From Sphagnum magellanicum (lineage: Eukaryota > Streptophyta > Sphagnopsida > Sphagnales > Sphagnaceae): DNA of 64,000 nt. Under the pieces are notes generated by a model. That model was not told the origin of the DNA. It did no database searches and worked only from the letters and a program-made list of their open reading frames with translations. The position numbers and the translations under genes were made by a program. The stretch covers positions 17,086,590-17,150,589 of the forward strand of contig CM038921.1 of the NCBI GenBank assembly GCA_021904315.1, given 5' to 3'. Below, piece by piece: positions 38,040 to 50,889 of the stretch. Position 1 is the first letter of the stretch. The number at the start of each line of letters is the position of its first letter.

Positions 38040-40900
38040 CTTCACTTGTGAACTCAAAAAATTTTGCTTGAAATATTTAGTAGATGATGTTGTCTGACTG
38101 GAAATTGGACAAGATGAGCACCACAATATTATGACCAAGAAAGCCAAATCCCATTATCACTCTAATCAGGCAATTTCCTTATCACTTGAGTTCCTTTCTG
38201 ACTTCTGGCAATTGAAACTGCCAAAAATAATGTCATTTTTGAAATCGTCATTTATAATTTCACCTTTTTGGCAAATTTTCAGCAATGGAAATTCAAAAAA
38301 CACCATTATGGAGCAGAACCTGTACCCACTGGTCATGAAGTGGGTAGGAGAGTTTGCATCCATTTCATGATAGTGCTCATGTTGGTGCCAACAACTACAT
38401 TGCTGGATGGTAGTTGTACTACAGTGGTCCTCATGTAGACCTCTCACAAAAGCCTAGAAATAGAGGTATATGAAAGGGTCTGTCTGATGAGTCCTGAATT
38501 CTCTCCATGTCTAACATGATGGTGCTGTTGTTGGGTGGTTTCTGTGATGCAGAAAATTGTGACCAGTCTGCCTTCATCATTTGCAGCTTACCAGATATCA
38601 ATAAGGTGGATAAAAGATGTTAGTGAGAATCCAACTACATAGTTACAGACTTAATTGGAATCGGACTGTAAAACTTGTTGATTCATTCAACTTCAAAATT
38701 GGAAATTTTTTGGTACAATGGGAGTTGAAAAATTTAATGCCACATTCAGAACTGGCTATGTCCTTCCATGTACCAGTTAAAAGCCACTTAATCAAAGTGT
38801 AGATTGTTGGCAGTGGGGTACTAATTAGGGAGAACAAACTTGGCCCACACACATGGGATTTTAGGGGTTGAAATTGCACATCCAGCCTTACTGTCCTTGG
38901 GTTTTTCATGAGACGTTGGAGATTGCAGAGACATTGCAGGGTACAGGCTTCAGATCAGCTGCAAAAGAGGACAATGGCAATGACGTTTCTGCAGAAATGA
39001 CGACATCAGTGACAGTTCAGGAGATTAAGCTATTTGTTTATTTATTACTGTGGAGGAAACTTCATACACAGTTAGAAAAGAAATTAGGCTTCCCAAAAAT
39101 CTTGAAAACATTTTTATGAAGAAAAGGAATTTGAAAATATAGTTGGTTTTTGAAATTTTCATTTATAGATAAACAAGGATACATTGAAACATTTATCCCA
39201 TTGTACAGACTAATCACTAAAGGGAAAAGGTCAAGCTAAAGACAAGAAGGAAAAAAATGTTGAAAACATTACAAAATACTAGTCAGATTACCCCTTGTCA
39301 TGTCAATGGCTATAGTCACTTTGCAACACAAATAACAATGTCTATTGTCACTAGCTATGATTAGAAGTAAGGTTGACATTGCCAGATAGCTACATTTGAA
39401 GCAAAAATCTTAGGTCTTGTCACTACCAAGCTCCATCTTCACCCTCCTTTGTCAACAACAAAATTTCAGAGTTGCACTCTCTCATCATCGAAACATCAAA
39501 CCTTTAAACGCTAATATTGTTAAATTAAAATTCATCACACATGCTCTCATGATTCTAATTCATTATTGTACAGTAGTATAACTCAACTCATGAAGTTTCC
39601 TGATTATATTGTTGTTAGAACTTGCCACTTGCCAAAGATACAAAAGACATATAACAAGGTATGTTTTCAAGAATTACATTATTTGGACCGATGAACAAAA
39701 CTGGGGAAACTCTAAAGCAGATGGTGGGAGCCCTACTTGTATTTGTGAATGTTGTCATGCTTTGTTATCGTTGTGATGGAGCTACTTGGAGCCAACTTTA
39801 TTATGAGCATTACAATTATTGTTTCCAGGTGAAAGTATTGTAATGCACATTCCATGTCCAAATTTGACTTGGAAACAATCAAGACTCTATAACCACTTGA
39901 CTAATAACTTGGAGCATGTGTAACAAACTGAATCTGCTTTAACAAAAGTTTATATATCAATATTACTTTCACTTTGCAATCACAATAGTCATTCATTCAA
40001 AATATCAAGATCTCCAAAACGCTGCCCAGAAAATACAAAGAGTGAACACCCTGCTCCTCACCCTCCAAGGACATTATCCCATTCACCTTGGCACCTGTAA
40101 TACAGAGATGAGATGTTTGGGGATGATGGGCACAAGAAATTTGATAACCCCTTCACTTTTTATTGTAGTGTTTCAAAATAGAAAGGTTAATGAACAAGGG
40201 TTGTACATATCGGTTGTGATGACATGAGGGTACGTCATTGTGTCCCACTTGATGGTAAGTCATGATAACAAAATCAAGTACTAGGCTAGCAAAAAGTTTC
40301 CTTTTCAGGGAATTTTGAAATGCATAGGTGATCTTGATTCTGCCTGATGATTTGAAGCAAAGAGTACTCTTCTCTTTTGCAAGGACTTCCCAACCAAACT
40401 AGACAGAGGAGGAACTAAAAAGTGTAACCTTTAATGGTTTCATAAGATTGGGAAGTACACAGGGACGAGGTCATGATGATTTATTATATCATAAACAAGC
40501 CAAAAGATGTGATGACAAACTTGTGAGCAGAGAATTTGCTGGCCTGTTGAGGGCCCCTTGTTGTGGCAGGGATTCCTTGCTTTGTAGTGCAATAATCTAT
40601 TGTACTTGTGGATTCCTTTGAGTAAATGGTTTCTTTGTGTTTTCGTTTCTAAAGAGTAAAACATTAAACAGTTTTCTTGATCAAGTGATTTAGTGTCTGT
40701 TCCTTATGGACCCTACATTCCATTGCAGTCTGGCACCTGTGTGTAAAAATAATCTCTCACCAACCCAACAAAGGAATGAGATGGTTGAGTTTGCAGGAGC
40801 ATGGCTTTCTCATGCCAACGGTTTTTGGGGTGGATATGAATTAGGGTATGCACCAGTGTTGTCCGGTTACCCTGTTTTGTCGGTTACAATCATCAGTATT
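38040..40900. other. Intergenic DNA, no gene recognised
   Basis: Several 60-93-codon frames occur on both strands (for example 38868-39119 and 38447-38166) but none has a recognisable motif or coherent splice partner. Composition is slightly less AT-rich than the preceding 8 kb. Confidence 0.4.
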
Positions 40901-40914
40901 GGTTTTGATTTGTT

Positions 40915-41385
40915 TTAAAATTGTAGATTCTTTGGGTGCACATTTGAGCTCGATTCTTCCCATTCTAAAACTTTGCAGTTTCAGTTTTGACACATTTTTT
41001 CAAACTCAAGAAGCTTCAGGTGTGATTCAAAACTGGGTTCGATTCCATGTAAACATTACACACTCCTCTATGCTAGATATTTTGTAGATAGAAAATTTTG
41101 TATCAAATTAAAATTGGTGTCTATATATAAGTATGGAGTTCAACAATTAATAAAAAATAATATTTAACTCTGAAATTGAGCTTGTCAACTTTTCCAAAAA
41201 AAATGAAAATTAATCTCATTAAAGAACTTGTCTTTGTTTTCAAGAATGCTTTTTCATGGTTTGGGTGAGAGTCTAGATCTAGCAAACTGCTAATTCCAAT
41301 GTGTGATTCTTGTGCTGGTTCTAACAAAAAGATGTGAGCTTGAGTCTGGTTCACAAAAAATTGAACCTAAACTCCCCATTTTATT
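40915..41385 (+). repeat. Dispersed repeat family, copy A
   Basis: It shares ordered blocks with 47930-48310: aaaactgggttcgattccatg, acactcctc, ttgtatcaaattaaaattgg, gagtctagatc, and ggttctaacaaaaagatgtgagcttg followed by ctggttcacaaaaaattgaacctaaac. No coding capacity is seen. Confidence 0.65.
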
Positions 41386-42200
41386 ACTCTGAAAACCAGA
41401 AACTCTCACCAATGTTGAGTGGTTATCCAGCTTGGTTGATTAGAACCATTGGTATCAGTTCTGGCCAGTTTGAAAATGAATATTTTAGGGGAAAAAGTCT
41501 TGAACCAGGGTCTAATTGAAAGTTAACTACGAGTTAATCATTGGTTTCATACTGATTACCCAAAATTAGACCAGAAGCATCTTTGATTTCCAGAACTGAA
41601 ACCGAAACAAAAACCTGAATTAATGCTTTTCCAAGAACTGGACCAGAGTTGAACTCAGGGTTTCATTTTTTTGGGAGCTAGAATCAGAACTGTTCTAATG
41701 GTTGTAGAAGAATAAGAACCAGAGGATCTTCATAAAAGTCCAGAACCACCCAACAAGACTGGTGGAAAACTGGTCCATACCAGTTCTTGACTTTTGTAAA
41801 GAACCTCCAGTTTTCATTTTTAAAAAAATGAGAATTGTCTTGGTTCTGGTTCCAGACATAAACGGAACTGAGAATCCAACTCCAGGTCTGGTTCTTCAAA
41901 ATAATAAAATATGGTTCAAGTCTTAAAAATCAGATCTAGACCTAGTTCCAGTTTGGTTCTTACTAACCTGAACTGAATCTGTTGATTAACCTTTGGGTAA
42001 CCCCTCGTTCTACTCACTTCCCTTTCAATAACATGTATCTGAGTTGCAATTCCAATTCCACACATATATAAAATTGGGGACCCAGCTCCAGGTCTCATTC
42101 TTTAAAAAAGTCAAATCAAAATTTGATTCTTACTAACCAAAACCTATAGTTCTTACCTGCCAAAACAAGTACCAGCTCAAAATTGGTATGTACCAGTGTT
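41386..42200. repeat. Degenerate GAACC/GGTTCC-rich repeat, copy 2
   Basis: Dense gaacc, gaactg, ccagaac and ggttct words. The part near 41715-41755 matches 22583-22620. The segment directly follows repeat copy A. Confidence 0.55.
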
Positions 42201-42690
42201 GGTTGGTTATTGATTTTTTTATAATCATGGGGAAGATTAGTTTTTAGAATTTTTGTGTGTTGATTAAGTTATCAATATCAATATCAATTTTTTTGATCAA
42301 TTAGGTTATCAATATCTTTAAATAATAATTGTCAAATATGCATAAAAGTAGGTTATCAAATAACTAATTGATAATTATTAGTTGTCATGCCAATTACTAA
42401 CTAATTACAAGGTTTTTAGACATTTTTATTTTTATTTAATATTTTATTTCTCCATATTCATGTACTATATCATAAAAATGTTTAATAATTTAAGATTGAT
42501 AACTTACCCTGATGATAAGTAATCCAAGTAAGTTATTAAAATTTGAAAATTCAATAATAGGGAGTTCGGTTATTAATTGATTATAAAAAAATTAGTGATC
42601 AACTCATAAGCTATCAATACTTAGGTTGATAATTGGATCAAAACTCAATAACTAGCCAACATTGGTATGCACTATGCACTAATGTTGTGC
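42201..42690. other. AT-rich low-complexity spacer
   Basis: Repeated ttatcaatatcaat and gataattattag words around 42260-42400 and 42590-42650. No gene. Confidence 0.5.
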
Positions 42691-42692
42691 AG

Positions 42693-42918
42693 GTACCTGT
42701 GTGACTGGACAAGAAGGCAATCGAAGCATGTTTTCATGTGAACATAGCAAGTTTTTAGGGTTTTGGTTTTTGTTTACAGTGGCTGTCAACTTTCTGCATG
42801 TTAACTATAGAAATTATTCCCTCACTATTTGTTAGTTGTAGCTTGTGAGCATGGGTAGGAAGTCTTGTTTGTTTGTGTATTATGTGAAATTGATCAACAC
42901 CAAGCTATGGATGGTTGA
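42693..42918 (+). repeat. Truncated 5' LTR of a Ty3/gypsy derivative
   Basis: It matches 44155-44411 in the same orientation over its whole length: gcatgttttcatgtgaac, tttagggttttggtttttg, gtcaactttct, and aagtcttgtttgtttgtg followed by ctatggatggttga. Homology stops at 42918, where integrase-type coding sequence begins. Confidence 0.85.
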
Positions 42919-43985
42919 ATGGACAAAAGAGTAAGGAAAAGAATAATAAATTATCATTGGCATGATCAAAGGCTTTACTTCAAGGGGTTGTTTGTGCTTA
43001 AACTAGAGGAAAGAATGGCATTGATAATCCAAATGCATGAAGATTTGGGGCATTCTGGAAAACAAAAGACATTGGTTGAAATCTGCAGGAGATATTTTTG
43101 GCATAATAGGACGGAGGATGTCAAAAGAGTTGTGAGAATGTGCCAACAATGCCAAATGGTGAGAAAGGTGGGCAACATTTGCTGTGAGGATGAAGAGTTG
43201 AAGAATATATCTATTTGTAAACTATTTTATAGGGTTGTTATGGATATTGCAGGTCCATTACTTGAAACCAAATCAAGAAAAAAAAATAATTCTGGTTGCC
43301 ATCAATCATTACTCGAAGTGGTGCGAAGCAAAAGCTGTTGTTTACCATGGTGCTAAGACAACAAACAAATTTCTAGAAGATGAAATAATATCTAAATATG
43401 GAGTTCCCAAGTTTGTGTTAATTGATAATGGAGGGGAATGGGCAACACAATTAGATGTTATGTGTAGGGACTATGGTATCCACCATCAACACACAACACA
43501 TGGTTATAATGTAATGGGATGGCTGAATGTTTGTTCAAAATTATTAAGCATGGCATCATCGTACTCTTTGAAACACCAGAAAATGTGGATTATTGGGATG
43601 AACAATTGGCCAAAGTCATGTTTGGATATAGATGCGGGATTCAAGCCAACACTAAGTTTTCTCCTTTCATGATAATGACTAGGCATACACCATGTTTTAA
43701 GGCTGACAATTACCTACATTTTTTGACTACTGTGATTAATGACACTACTGATGCAAAAATTAATGTAGAGCAATTCCTCCAAAAGATGAAGTTGATAGTA
43801 AGCATCCATGAAAGTGTTCTGTTCAATGTGGAACAAGCACAAAAGAAGCAAAAGAAGACCTATGCTACCAGAAAAGGGAAGCAAACCTTTAAAGGATTGG
43901 TTGTTAGATTGACAATGGTTAAAATGAAGAAGTTAGGGAAGAAAAAAAATTTAACTTTGAGTTGGGAAGGTCCAACTAGTTTGTA
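42919..43985 (+). pseudogene. Ty3/gypsy integrase, frameshifted
   Basis: The HHCC zinc finger is visible (HEDLGH near 43035-43055 and CQQC near 43142-43153, with YFWHNRTEDVK between). The catalytic core continues over three frames: VVMDIAGPL (first Asp), YSKWCEAKA, VLIDNGGEWAT (second Asp) and WLNVC / MAECLFK (Glu region near 43520). The C-terminal part has FGYRCG and SPFMIMTRHTPC, with a tail of SWEGPTSL ending at 43985. The frame changes near 43285 (A run) and near 43515, so it cannot make a protein. No gag, protease, reverse transcriptase or RNase H lies upstream; the LTR abuts it. Confidence 0.88.
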
Positions 43986-44141
43986 GGACATGTAGATGGG
44001 AATGGAAATGTTGACTTGAAAAAGGCAACAATGTATGCATCATTAAAGATGTTGATGGGCATAAGTGGGAAAGATCATGCATGGATTTACAAATTTATCA
44101 TGTTTTATAAAACTAAAAGAAGTTGAGGGATTCAACTTTTT

Positions 44142-44155
44142 AAAGAAGGGAGGGG
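44142..44155 (+). other. Polypurine tract
   Basis: aaagaagggagggg lies directly before the 3' LTR, the expected plus-strand primer position. Confidence 0.75.
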
Positions 44156-44900
44156 TACATATGTGATCGGATAGGAAGGTAATCAAAGAATGTTTTCATG
44201 TGAACATAGTAAGTTTTAGGGTTTTGGTTTTTGTTTTTAGCAACTGTCAACTTTCTTCATGTTAATGGTGGAAATTATTGTGGAAATTATTTCGTCACTG
44301 TTTGTTAGCTGTAATAATTATTGTTTCAAAGAAACTTGTGAACATGGGTAAGAAGTCTTGTTTGTTTGTGTATTATGTGGAACTAATCAACATTACGCTA
44401 TGGATGGTTGAGGAAGTTACAACATTGAATGGAGGTTTGGAGAGTAGGACGGTGGAAGGCATGGTAAGAAGGGGAATTTAAAAGCAATGCAGGCATGTTT
44501 TTCTTTTTTCATCATCAATTTTCATAGGATGGTAGGTTTGGCTTATTGAAATTAATAGTTGTTGTATTTGATTTTCATTGTGCCAGTGACTACATTATGG
44601 CAACCAATATGTCTTTGTTAAAAATAGATTTTATAAGGGGTTGATGTTGAGGATTGATGACGGAAAAAAGGAAGTTCGAACTATAGAGAAAGGAACATGT
44701 AGAGGGATGAATATGCATTTTGAATAGGGACCTTTGTTAAATATCTTTTTAATCCATGTAGTAGGGCATGTATCTGAATCAATACCAAAAGCCTTAAGTG
44801 GGGTGTCCTTGGGTTGGTCAGAATGAGAAAAATGAGGACAGAAATGGGAAGTTAATAGAAATCTATCTGTAGCCAATATCTGCACAAAAATTTGTCTTTC
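44156..44900 (+). repeat. 3' LTR of the Ty3/gypsy derivative (end not fixed)
   Basis: The first 255 bases repeat 42693-42918, with a small internal tandem copy of gtggaaattatt near 44270-44293. The rest, to somewhere before 44960, has no partner because the 5' LTR is truncated, so its end is estimated. Confidence 0.65.
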
Positions 44901-44959
44901 TTGAGTTTCAATTTCTTTGGTGTGTGTGTTGCTCTTGAAATCATAACCTTACAGCTTAG

Positions 44960-45782
44960 GAGGATTTTTGAAGATGATATTTTGGTTTGTGTTGAAACTT
45001 GAGATTAGTTAGAGAGTTATGATATCTTGAAAGATTTTGGTTTCTTTTACAAGATTTTTTGGAAGATTATAATTTTGCATGGTAAAATATTGAAATTTCC
45101 ATAATTATTCTTTTCCCTTAAGATACCTTTTAACGTAAATGGCAAGGCCACAGTGTGACACACCCCTTGTTGTATATAGGTTGGCATTACCTTCCCACCA
45201 TATAGATAGGGTCTGATTCTGCAATCAATCTACACATTCCTACTAGACCAGTAATCTCGAACTATAGCTATAGAACTAGAGATATGAAGCTTTTGTAGAA
45301 AAGAAGAACAAGGAGATAATAACAAAGGACATCTACCAGTAAACGAGACCTTCTACTAGTAGCAAAGTCAAAGAACTTAGCATACATGAGTTCATCTCCT
45401 AAGCTATTAAGAACTTGATGTTCCCCTTGTGGTTCGCCCTCTTTGGTGGTTCATTTGTTTTCTTGGACATGGGTCCTTCCATTTTGTTCCTTGTATTCCC
45501 CCTTTTTGGGTGCTTTGATTTTTTATGATTGGTATTATCATCATCATATTAAGAGACATGTATACAAAAGCTAAACAAGGGGTGTGTCACACTATGGCCT
45601 TGCCGTTTACATTAAAGTATCTAAAGGCAAAAGAAGAATTATGGAAACTCAAATATTCATCATGCAAAAATATAATTTTCAAAAAATCCCCTGAAAGAAA
45701 CCAAAATCCTTCAAAATATTATAAATCTATAACTAATCTCAAGTTTCAACACAAGCCAAAATATCATCTTTCAAAAATCCTC
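44960..45782. mobile_element. Element with two 210-bp inverted arms
   Basis: The left arm, 44960-45171, and right arm, 45574-45782, are reverse complements over nearly their whole length. Examples are gaggatttttgaa..gatgatattttgg against ccaaaatatcatc..ttcaaaaatcctc, and cagtgtgacacaccccttgtt against aacaaggggtgtgtcacac. A 400-base centre has no coding frame. This fits a foldback or long-TIR non-autonomous DNA transposon. Target duplications were not found. Confidence 0.72.
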
Positions 45783-47355
45783 ATATAAAAATAGACCTAT
45801 TGTTACCTAGGGGCCAAAATCCCTTAAGCTACTATACTCTATAATGAATCTAAACACAATATCCTTGCCTTGGTAGGCAAGGCCAACGAGTTCAAGAGGG
45901 AAGTGGTCAGGCAAACATTTCTAAAAATCCTAAGTATGGTTAACTACTTAGGTTGGGCAGGTATATCCAATTTAATATATCAGCAGGATAAGGGGAAATG
46001 GAAATTTTCAAAAAAATTGTCACCCAAGTATAGGGAAATAGATTTCCAAAAATTTCCAAACTAGGTAAGGGTTGAGGGTGTAAAGTCTTTCCAAAATTAT
46101 CAATCCAGGTAAGGGGAAAGGTAAAAGTAGGTATAAATATAAGGGTATGGATAAATATATCATCATTTGCCCTAAACATACCATGCAAATATAAGTGGGT
46201 AAATTTAGAGTAAAAATTTATTTACACAAGTATGGCAAAGTGAAGAAAGGTATGCCATTTCAAACATCCTTTCAAAATATATTCAAATCAGTCAATAGTG
46301 TTAAAAAATATTCAAAACATTTTTATAATGAAAAAAATAGTAAAATCTAAAGGGTTGCAAGAGTTTAGGGTTTAGGGTCACCATAATTCAAACAAATTCA
46401 TTATAAGCACATGCATTGCAAAATATGGAAATAATTATATGTTATATTATGACTTTTGCATATACCTCAAAATAATTACTTTCCCTTGAGTAAGTGTAAG
46501 AGTAAATCTCAAATATATACTAGCCATCATGTAAAATAAATATAGGATAAATTTGAAATATTTACCAACTAGATCAATATCATTTTTGTGCAAATTTTGC
46601 CAAAATGTGAATTTTTTTACAAAATGTAATATCTTGTAATGAGATTCTTTTTTGAAATGAATAAATCACCATAATTTGGAAAAGAAAAAAATTGAAAACA
46701 TTTCACGACATTTAAACTCTCATTTTAATTTGGTAGCATTTAAAAAACTATTCAAAAATATTTTAAACAACTTCTAAAAACTTAGTGCCATTTAATGCTA
46801 AATCCTTCTTGGGATGCTGGCCAAGGACACAAAATGAGAAAATTGAAAAAAAAAAATCAATGAGCTAGGTTAGTGACTTTTTGTGGCAAAAATTTGCTAG
46901 TTTGCTAAAAAAAAAAACAGGATTTTTTTTGAAATTTTTTCAAAACAATCGTTACATTTAGAGGAAGAAAGTTATGAAATTGCCAAGATTTTTGGAAGAT
47001 TTTAACAGATTCATAACTTTCTCTTTTTGAAATCATCTTATTTAGCTAATAGGTTCTAGTGATTGGCCAACATGTAAAAGGATTCCTAGATTCTCTACTT
47101 CTCTATTTGTAGCCAGATTTGACTAAATCTCTTTATCATTGATCATCATTTGTTATATAACACCAGAAAATTGAAAAAAAACACTGTCAGAGTTGGGTAG
47201 GAGAATTTAGAAAATAATAATAAATATTTATTAGTCAGGTAGAGTATATATTTTCTTTCTTATATTTACCTACCCAATAACTACCACCACTATACTTCAA
47301 AAAAGGGTTACCTCCAAAACACATGTTCTTTCTTTAATCTAGTCTAGCCTAGTTT
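45783..47355. other. AT-rich intergenic DNA with loose repeats
   Basis: From 45930 to 46150 the phrase aggtaagggg / gataaggggaaa with aaattttc words recurs loosely. The rest is AT-rich without a recognisable feature. Confidence 0.45.
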
Positions 47356-47360
47356 CAACG

Positions 47361-47386
47361 AAACACACACACACACACACACCCCA
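47361..47386. repeat. (CA)n microsatellite
   Basis: About ten CA units in acacacacacacacacacac, followed by cccc. Confidence 0.9.
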
Positions 47387-47925
47387 ACTACCACTTTTCT
47401 CTTTCTCTTCCTTCAAGGAACTAGGCTATTCGATTATTCTTTCCTTGTCACACACTCCTGCTGCTCCTCGTCCTTGCCTCTCCTAAATGCATTTAATAGT
47501 AAACGGTGGTCGCCTAGGAATGTGGCAGCGCCCCGACAAGTTGAGGGGGGTTCTCCCTTGAACTTCACTAGGTCTACAAAGCATGGCGCCTCTGTTTACC
47601 ATTCCAAACCACATCTGGTTTGTACTACCTACTGGTGGCTGGTGTTCCTTTTTAAGAGAACCACTGGTCCAGGTTTTGACAATTGAAGGGTTTGGAGGGT
47701 TCTTGAGGTGCAGGTTTGAGGATAATTATTCACATCTCTAGCTTTTGTGATGTCAGGTTTGGCACATAATTTTCAAATTCAAGAAGAAAGATAATTAATG
47801 GGTCATGATATTAAGCAAAGAGGACTTTAATAAGCATGCAACATACTTAATTATTAAAAGTAAGTCATACATGCATTGTGTTTATGTCCAACATTGTAAT
47901 TATTATGTTGGACCCACCATAGTAT
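47387..47925. other. Small GC-richer patch, unidentified
   Basis: About 47450-47690 is noticeably richer in G and C (gtggtcgcctagg, gcagcgccccgac, catggcgcctctg) with a 70-codon frame (47474-47686) of no recognisable family. It could be an LTR fragment or a gene scrap. Confidence 0.3.
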
Positions 47926-47929
47926 AATT

Positions 47930-48310
47930 CTTCAACCTTCAAACTTAGTTTGAAAATTGAGTTTGATTCCATGAATGTGCATTGTACATCCTCCTCAAGG
48001 TTGGAGATTATATAAATATAGAGTTTTACAACAAATTAGAATTTGGTTTTGTATGAGTGAAGTTTTTCATCTAGTAAAAACTAATTATTCAGTTAAAAAG
48101 TTTAGTTGATTCGTCACCTTTCTTAAAAAAAACTTTGCCTACCCCAAGGACTTGTACCTTTGTTCAAAGGGTTTTTATAGGGTTTTGTTCTGGTCTTGAT
48201 TTCGGATCTAGGAAAAGTCTAGATCCATCGTCCAATTCTTGCCAGTTTTAACAAATAGGTGTGAACTTGGGTCCATGTCACATAAACCTAAACCTCAAGA
48301 TTTAATGAAG
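47930..48310 (+). repeat. Dispersed repeat family, copy B
   Basis: Same block order as 40915-41385: gaaaattgagtttgattccatg, catcctcctc, acaaattagaatttgg, gtctagatcca, and gccagttttaacaaataggtgtgaacttg followed by cataaacctaaacc. Divergence is moderate. Confidence 0.65.
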
Positions 48311-50880
48311 ACTTTAGACAGTGGTCTAAGACCCAGGGACCAATGAATTCAAGCAATCTTTTTGGTCAAAAGCTTTAAATCGGTCCCAAGGCCTTTAAAC
48401 AAGGGTCCAAGACCAAAAAGTGGCAAATTGAGGCTAAACCTACATGGCACCTGTTTTGGAGGGAAAATCAATTGGTTTGGAACCAAAAACAGTGCTAAAA
48501 GGAGAGCTCCTGATTTGGAGGACCAAGAATCAAGCTAGCGACCAAGGTACTGTCCAACTCCAGGATTCAATTTGCTTCAAATCAGTCCTAATTGGTTCCT
48601 AGGAAATTGGACCTTGTACCCTTGTCTAAAGTGGGCCTAAGACTGCAAACTAAGGGACCTTCTTCAAGCTATTTGCCCTACCTTGTGACAAAACTACCCC
48701 TGCCTATTATATCACCTTAACAATAATATTTCCATCATCTTCGTTGAACTATTTTTAACCACGCTCCAGTGCATGATTTGCTTAAGCTCAAGCTACCCTT
48801 CTTTCAAAATTTCATTTATTTTTTAACCTTTTTATAGTTGGCTTGTGCGTGCCTTCTGTTTTAATTTTGTTGGTAATAAGGTAGCAAAAATAACAAGAAT
48901 ACATTTACTACTACAATGTAGCACTTGGGTGTTTTTGTTTCTATTTTATATCTCAATAGTTCATTTAAGGAAGCAAGTTCTTCCAAATAAATCAACTTTA
49001 ATGCAAGGAAGGAATTTTTCTAGTAATTCAAAATATAAATAATAGAAAAATTAACATATTTTAGAAAATATTTATAATAAGTATTAGTTGGGAGTAGGTT
49101 TGATTAATAGGATGAAAATGGTGTAATTTATAATAAAAATTTCAGTGACGATGACTTCATCAGAGCTGGTTTAGCTGGGATGGGCTATAGTCAGTCATAG
49201 GTTGTACAAAAAGACAATTCCAAACTACAAATTTATTGGAGGTTGATTTCAAACTGAATTTTTAAAAATAAACATTTTACAAGTTGTAATGTTTCAAAAT
49301 GTTTTTATGGATCCTAAGATATTGAAAGAGAAACAAATCTCTTTATTTTTTTCAATGTTTCTTGGAATCTTTGTGTCCTTTCAAAATAAAATTGAATCTT
49401 TGTATCTTTCCAATTTCATACACATGTTTACATGTGATTTCATACAAATGTGAATATGTGTTATTTCATTTGAATATGTATTGTTTCATTTGAATATGTT
49501 GAGATTATTTCAAGAGATTAAGATATGTTTTTATTTTTGAGATTAAGCTAATTTTCAAAAAAAATTCTCCCTTATATACCTAATTCAAGGATTTAATCCT
49601 CACTTGTTTAACTGATTTAATATTTATTTACCCTAATTGCTTCCAAAATTTCAATGAATTAAAAACAGGGATGATTGATTAAATCTTCCCTTGGATGATA
49701 ATTAATGGGTAATATTTTGTAAAATTTGAATTCCATATATATCTAAAAATACAAAGTTTTCAAATGTAAACATTTATTTCTTTTTTGTCATTTCATTGTC
49801 ATTGGTAGCAATGCGGAGCCCAAGTTTAAAATAAAAAGAAATAATGAGATGGTATGTATTTGATCAAGACAAAGAGTTGACAAAAGCATGAGTGCAATGA
49901 CATAGTGGTTGATTTATTCTGGTTGCAATGCACATTTTGTGTATTTTACTTTTAGAACTCAGATTTTTTTTCTTGGTATCTTTTTTCCCATGCAAATAAA
50001 CCAAATGTCTATGAACTATAATGATTTTATGAGTGTTAGACGTCAAGAAATCATCTAAAATATGATTTGGCATTGAAATGTTTATTGCTACATTTTAAAA
50101 ACTAAATTTGAACTTTTTATATATGATATATTTTGTCATTGTGTCTAATGAGTTTGTGGGTGTCAAACATGATCTCATCATTTGAAATGTGATTTAGTAT
50201 CAAATTGTTTGTTGAGATGTTTCTAAAACTAAATTTAAGCATTTCATACATAATGCTTTTTTTAATCATGCACAATCAGCTTCTTTCATCATTTCTCACA
50301 CTTTCAACTAAATTAATTCAAACAAATGTATGACATCAAAATTGAATTACAAAAATTAGATTTAAATTATTTTTAGGATGATTTAAATATATGAATATTA
50401 AATAATAATAAGGTGTGAAAAAGGAGCATTGCCTTGTACACTATCCCAAACAAGTTGTGCTTTAATCATCCAAAGGTCCCACTAAAAACAAAAAAGAAAC
50501 ACTACTAACATTCGAGAAATGAACATGGAATTTCTTCACGTGTGGCAAAAATTTATCTTTCCTCATTCCCTTTTGCTTCCCTGCATATGGAAACTAAAAT
50601 GACCACTTAGGCACTTCATTTCCTTTCAAGAGCAATAACTAAAATTTGCTCCTAGGTTCCATTGCACGCCAAGAAAGCCCAGACAAACAAACATTTTTTT
50701 ACACGGCCATTAATGAATATTAAACTAGCCTTTATAAACACAGGAGGTGCAGGTTCCATCCAAGTGTCCCATTATTTCAACTACACCTCTTCCAACGTTA
50801 TCTAGAGGCCTAAAAATCAAATAGAATAATATGACTCTTGTAGCACATTTTGGAAGCACTTGCTGAGTAAGGACATAAGA
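48311..50880. other. Intergenic DNA, nothing recognised
   Basis: At 48320-48680 the words ggtcc, aagacc and ccaagg recur, resembling the GAACC-rich tracts that follow copy A of the dispersed repeat. Beyond that the sequence is AT-rich with no gene. Confidence 0.4.
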
Positions 50881-50889
50881 TAGGCAAAT

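Larger units (their letters stand above)
42693..44900 (+). mobile_element. Ty3/gypsy deletion derivative (LTR-integrase-LTR)
   Basis: Direct repeats flank an isolated integrase with a polypurine tract in the right place. The deletion joins the first 225 bases of the 5' LTR straight to the integrase N-terminus at 42918/42919, removing the rest of the LTR, primer site, gag, protease, reverse transcriptase and RNase H. Confidence 0.82.

Noticed and set aside
41030..41060. Pol III B box (gggttcgattcc)
   Set aside because: It matches the consensus, but no A box lies at suitable distance, and copy B of the same repeat lacks the match.
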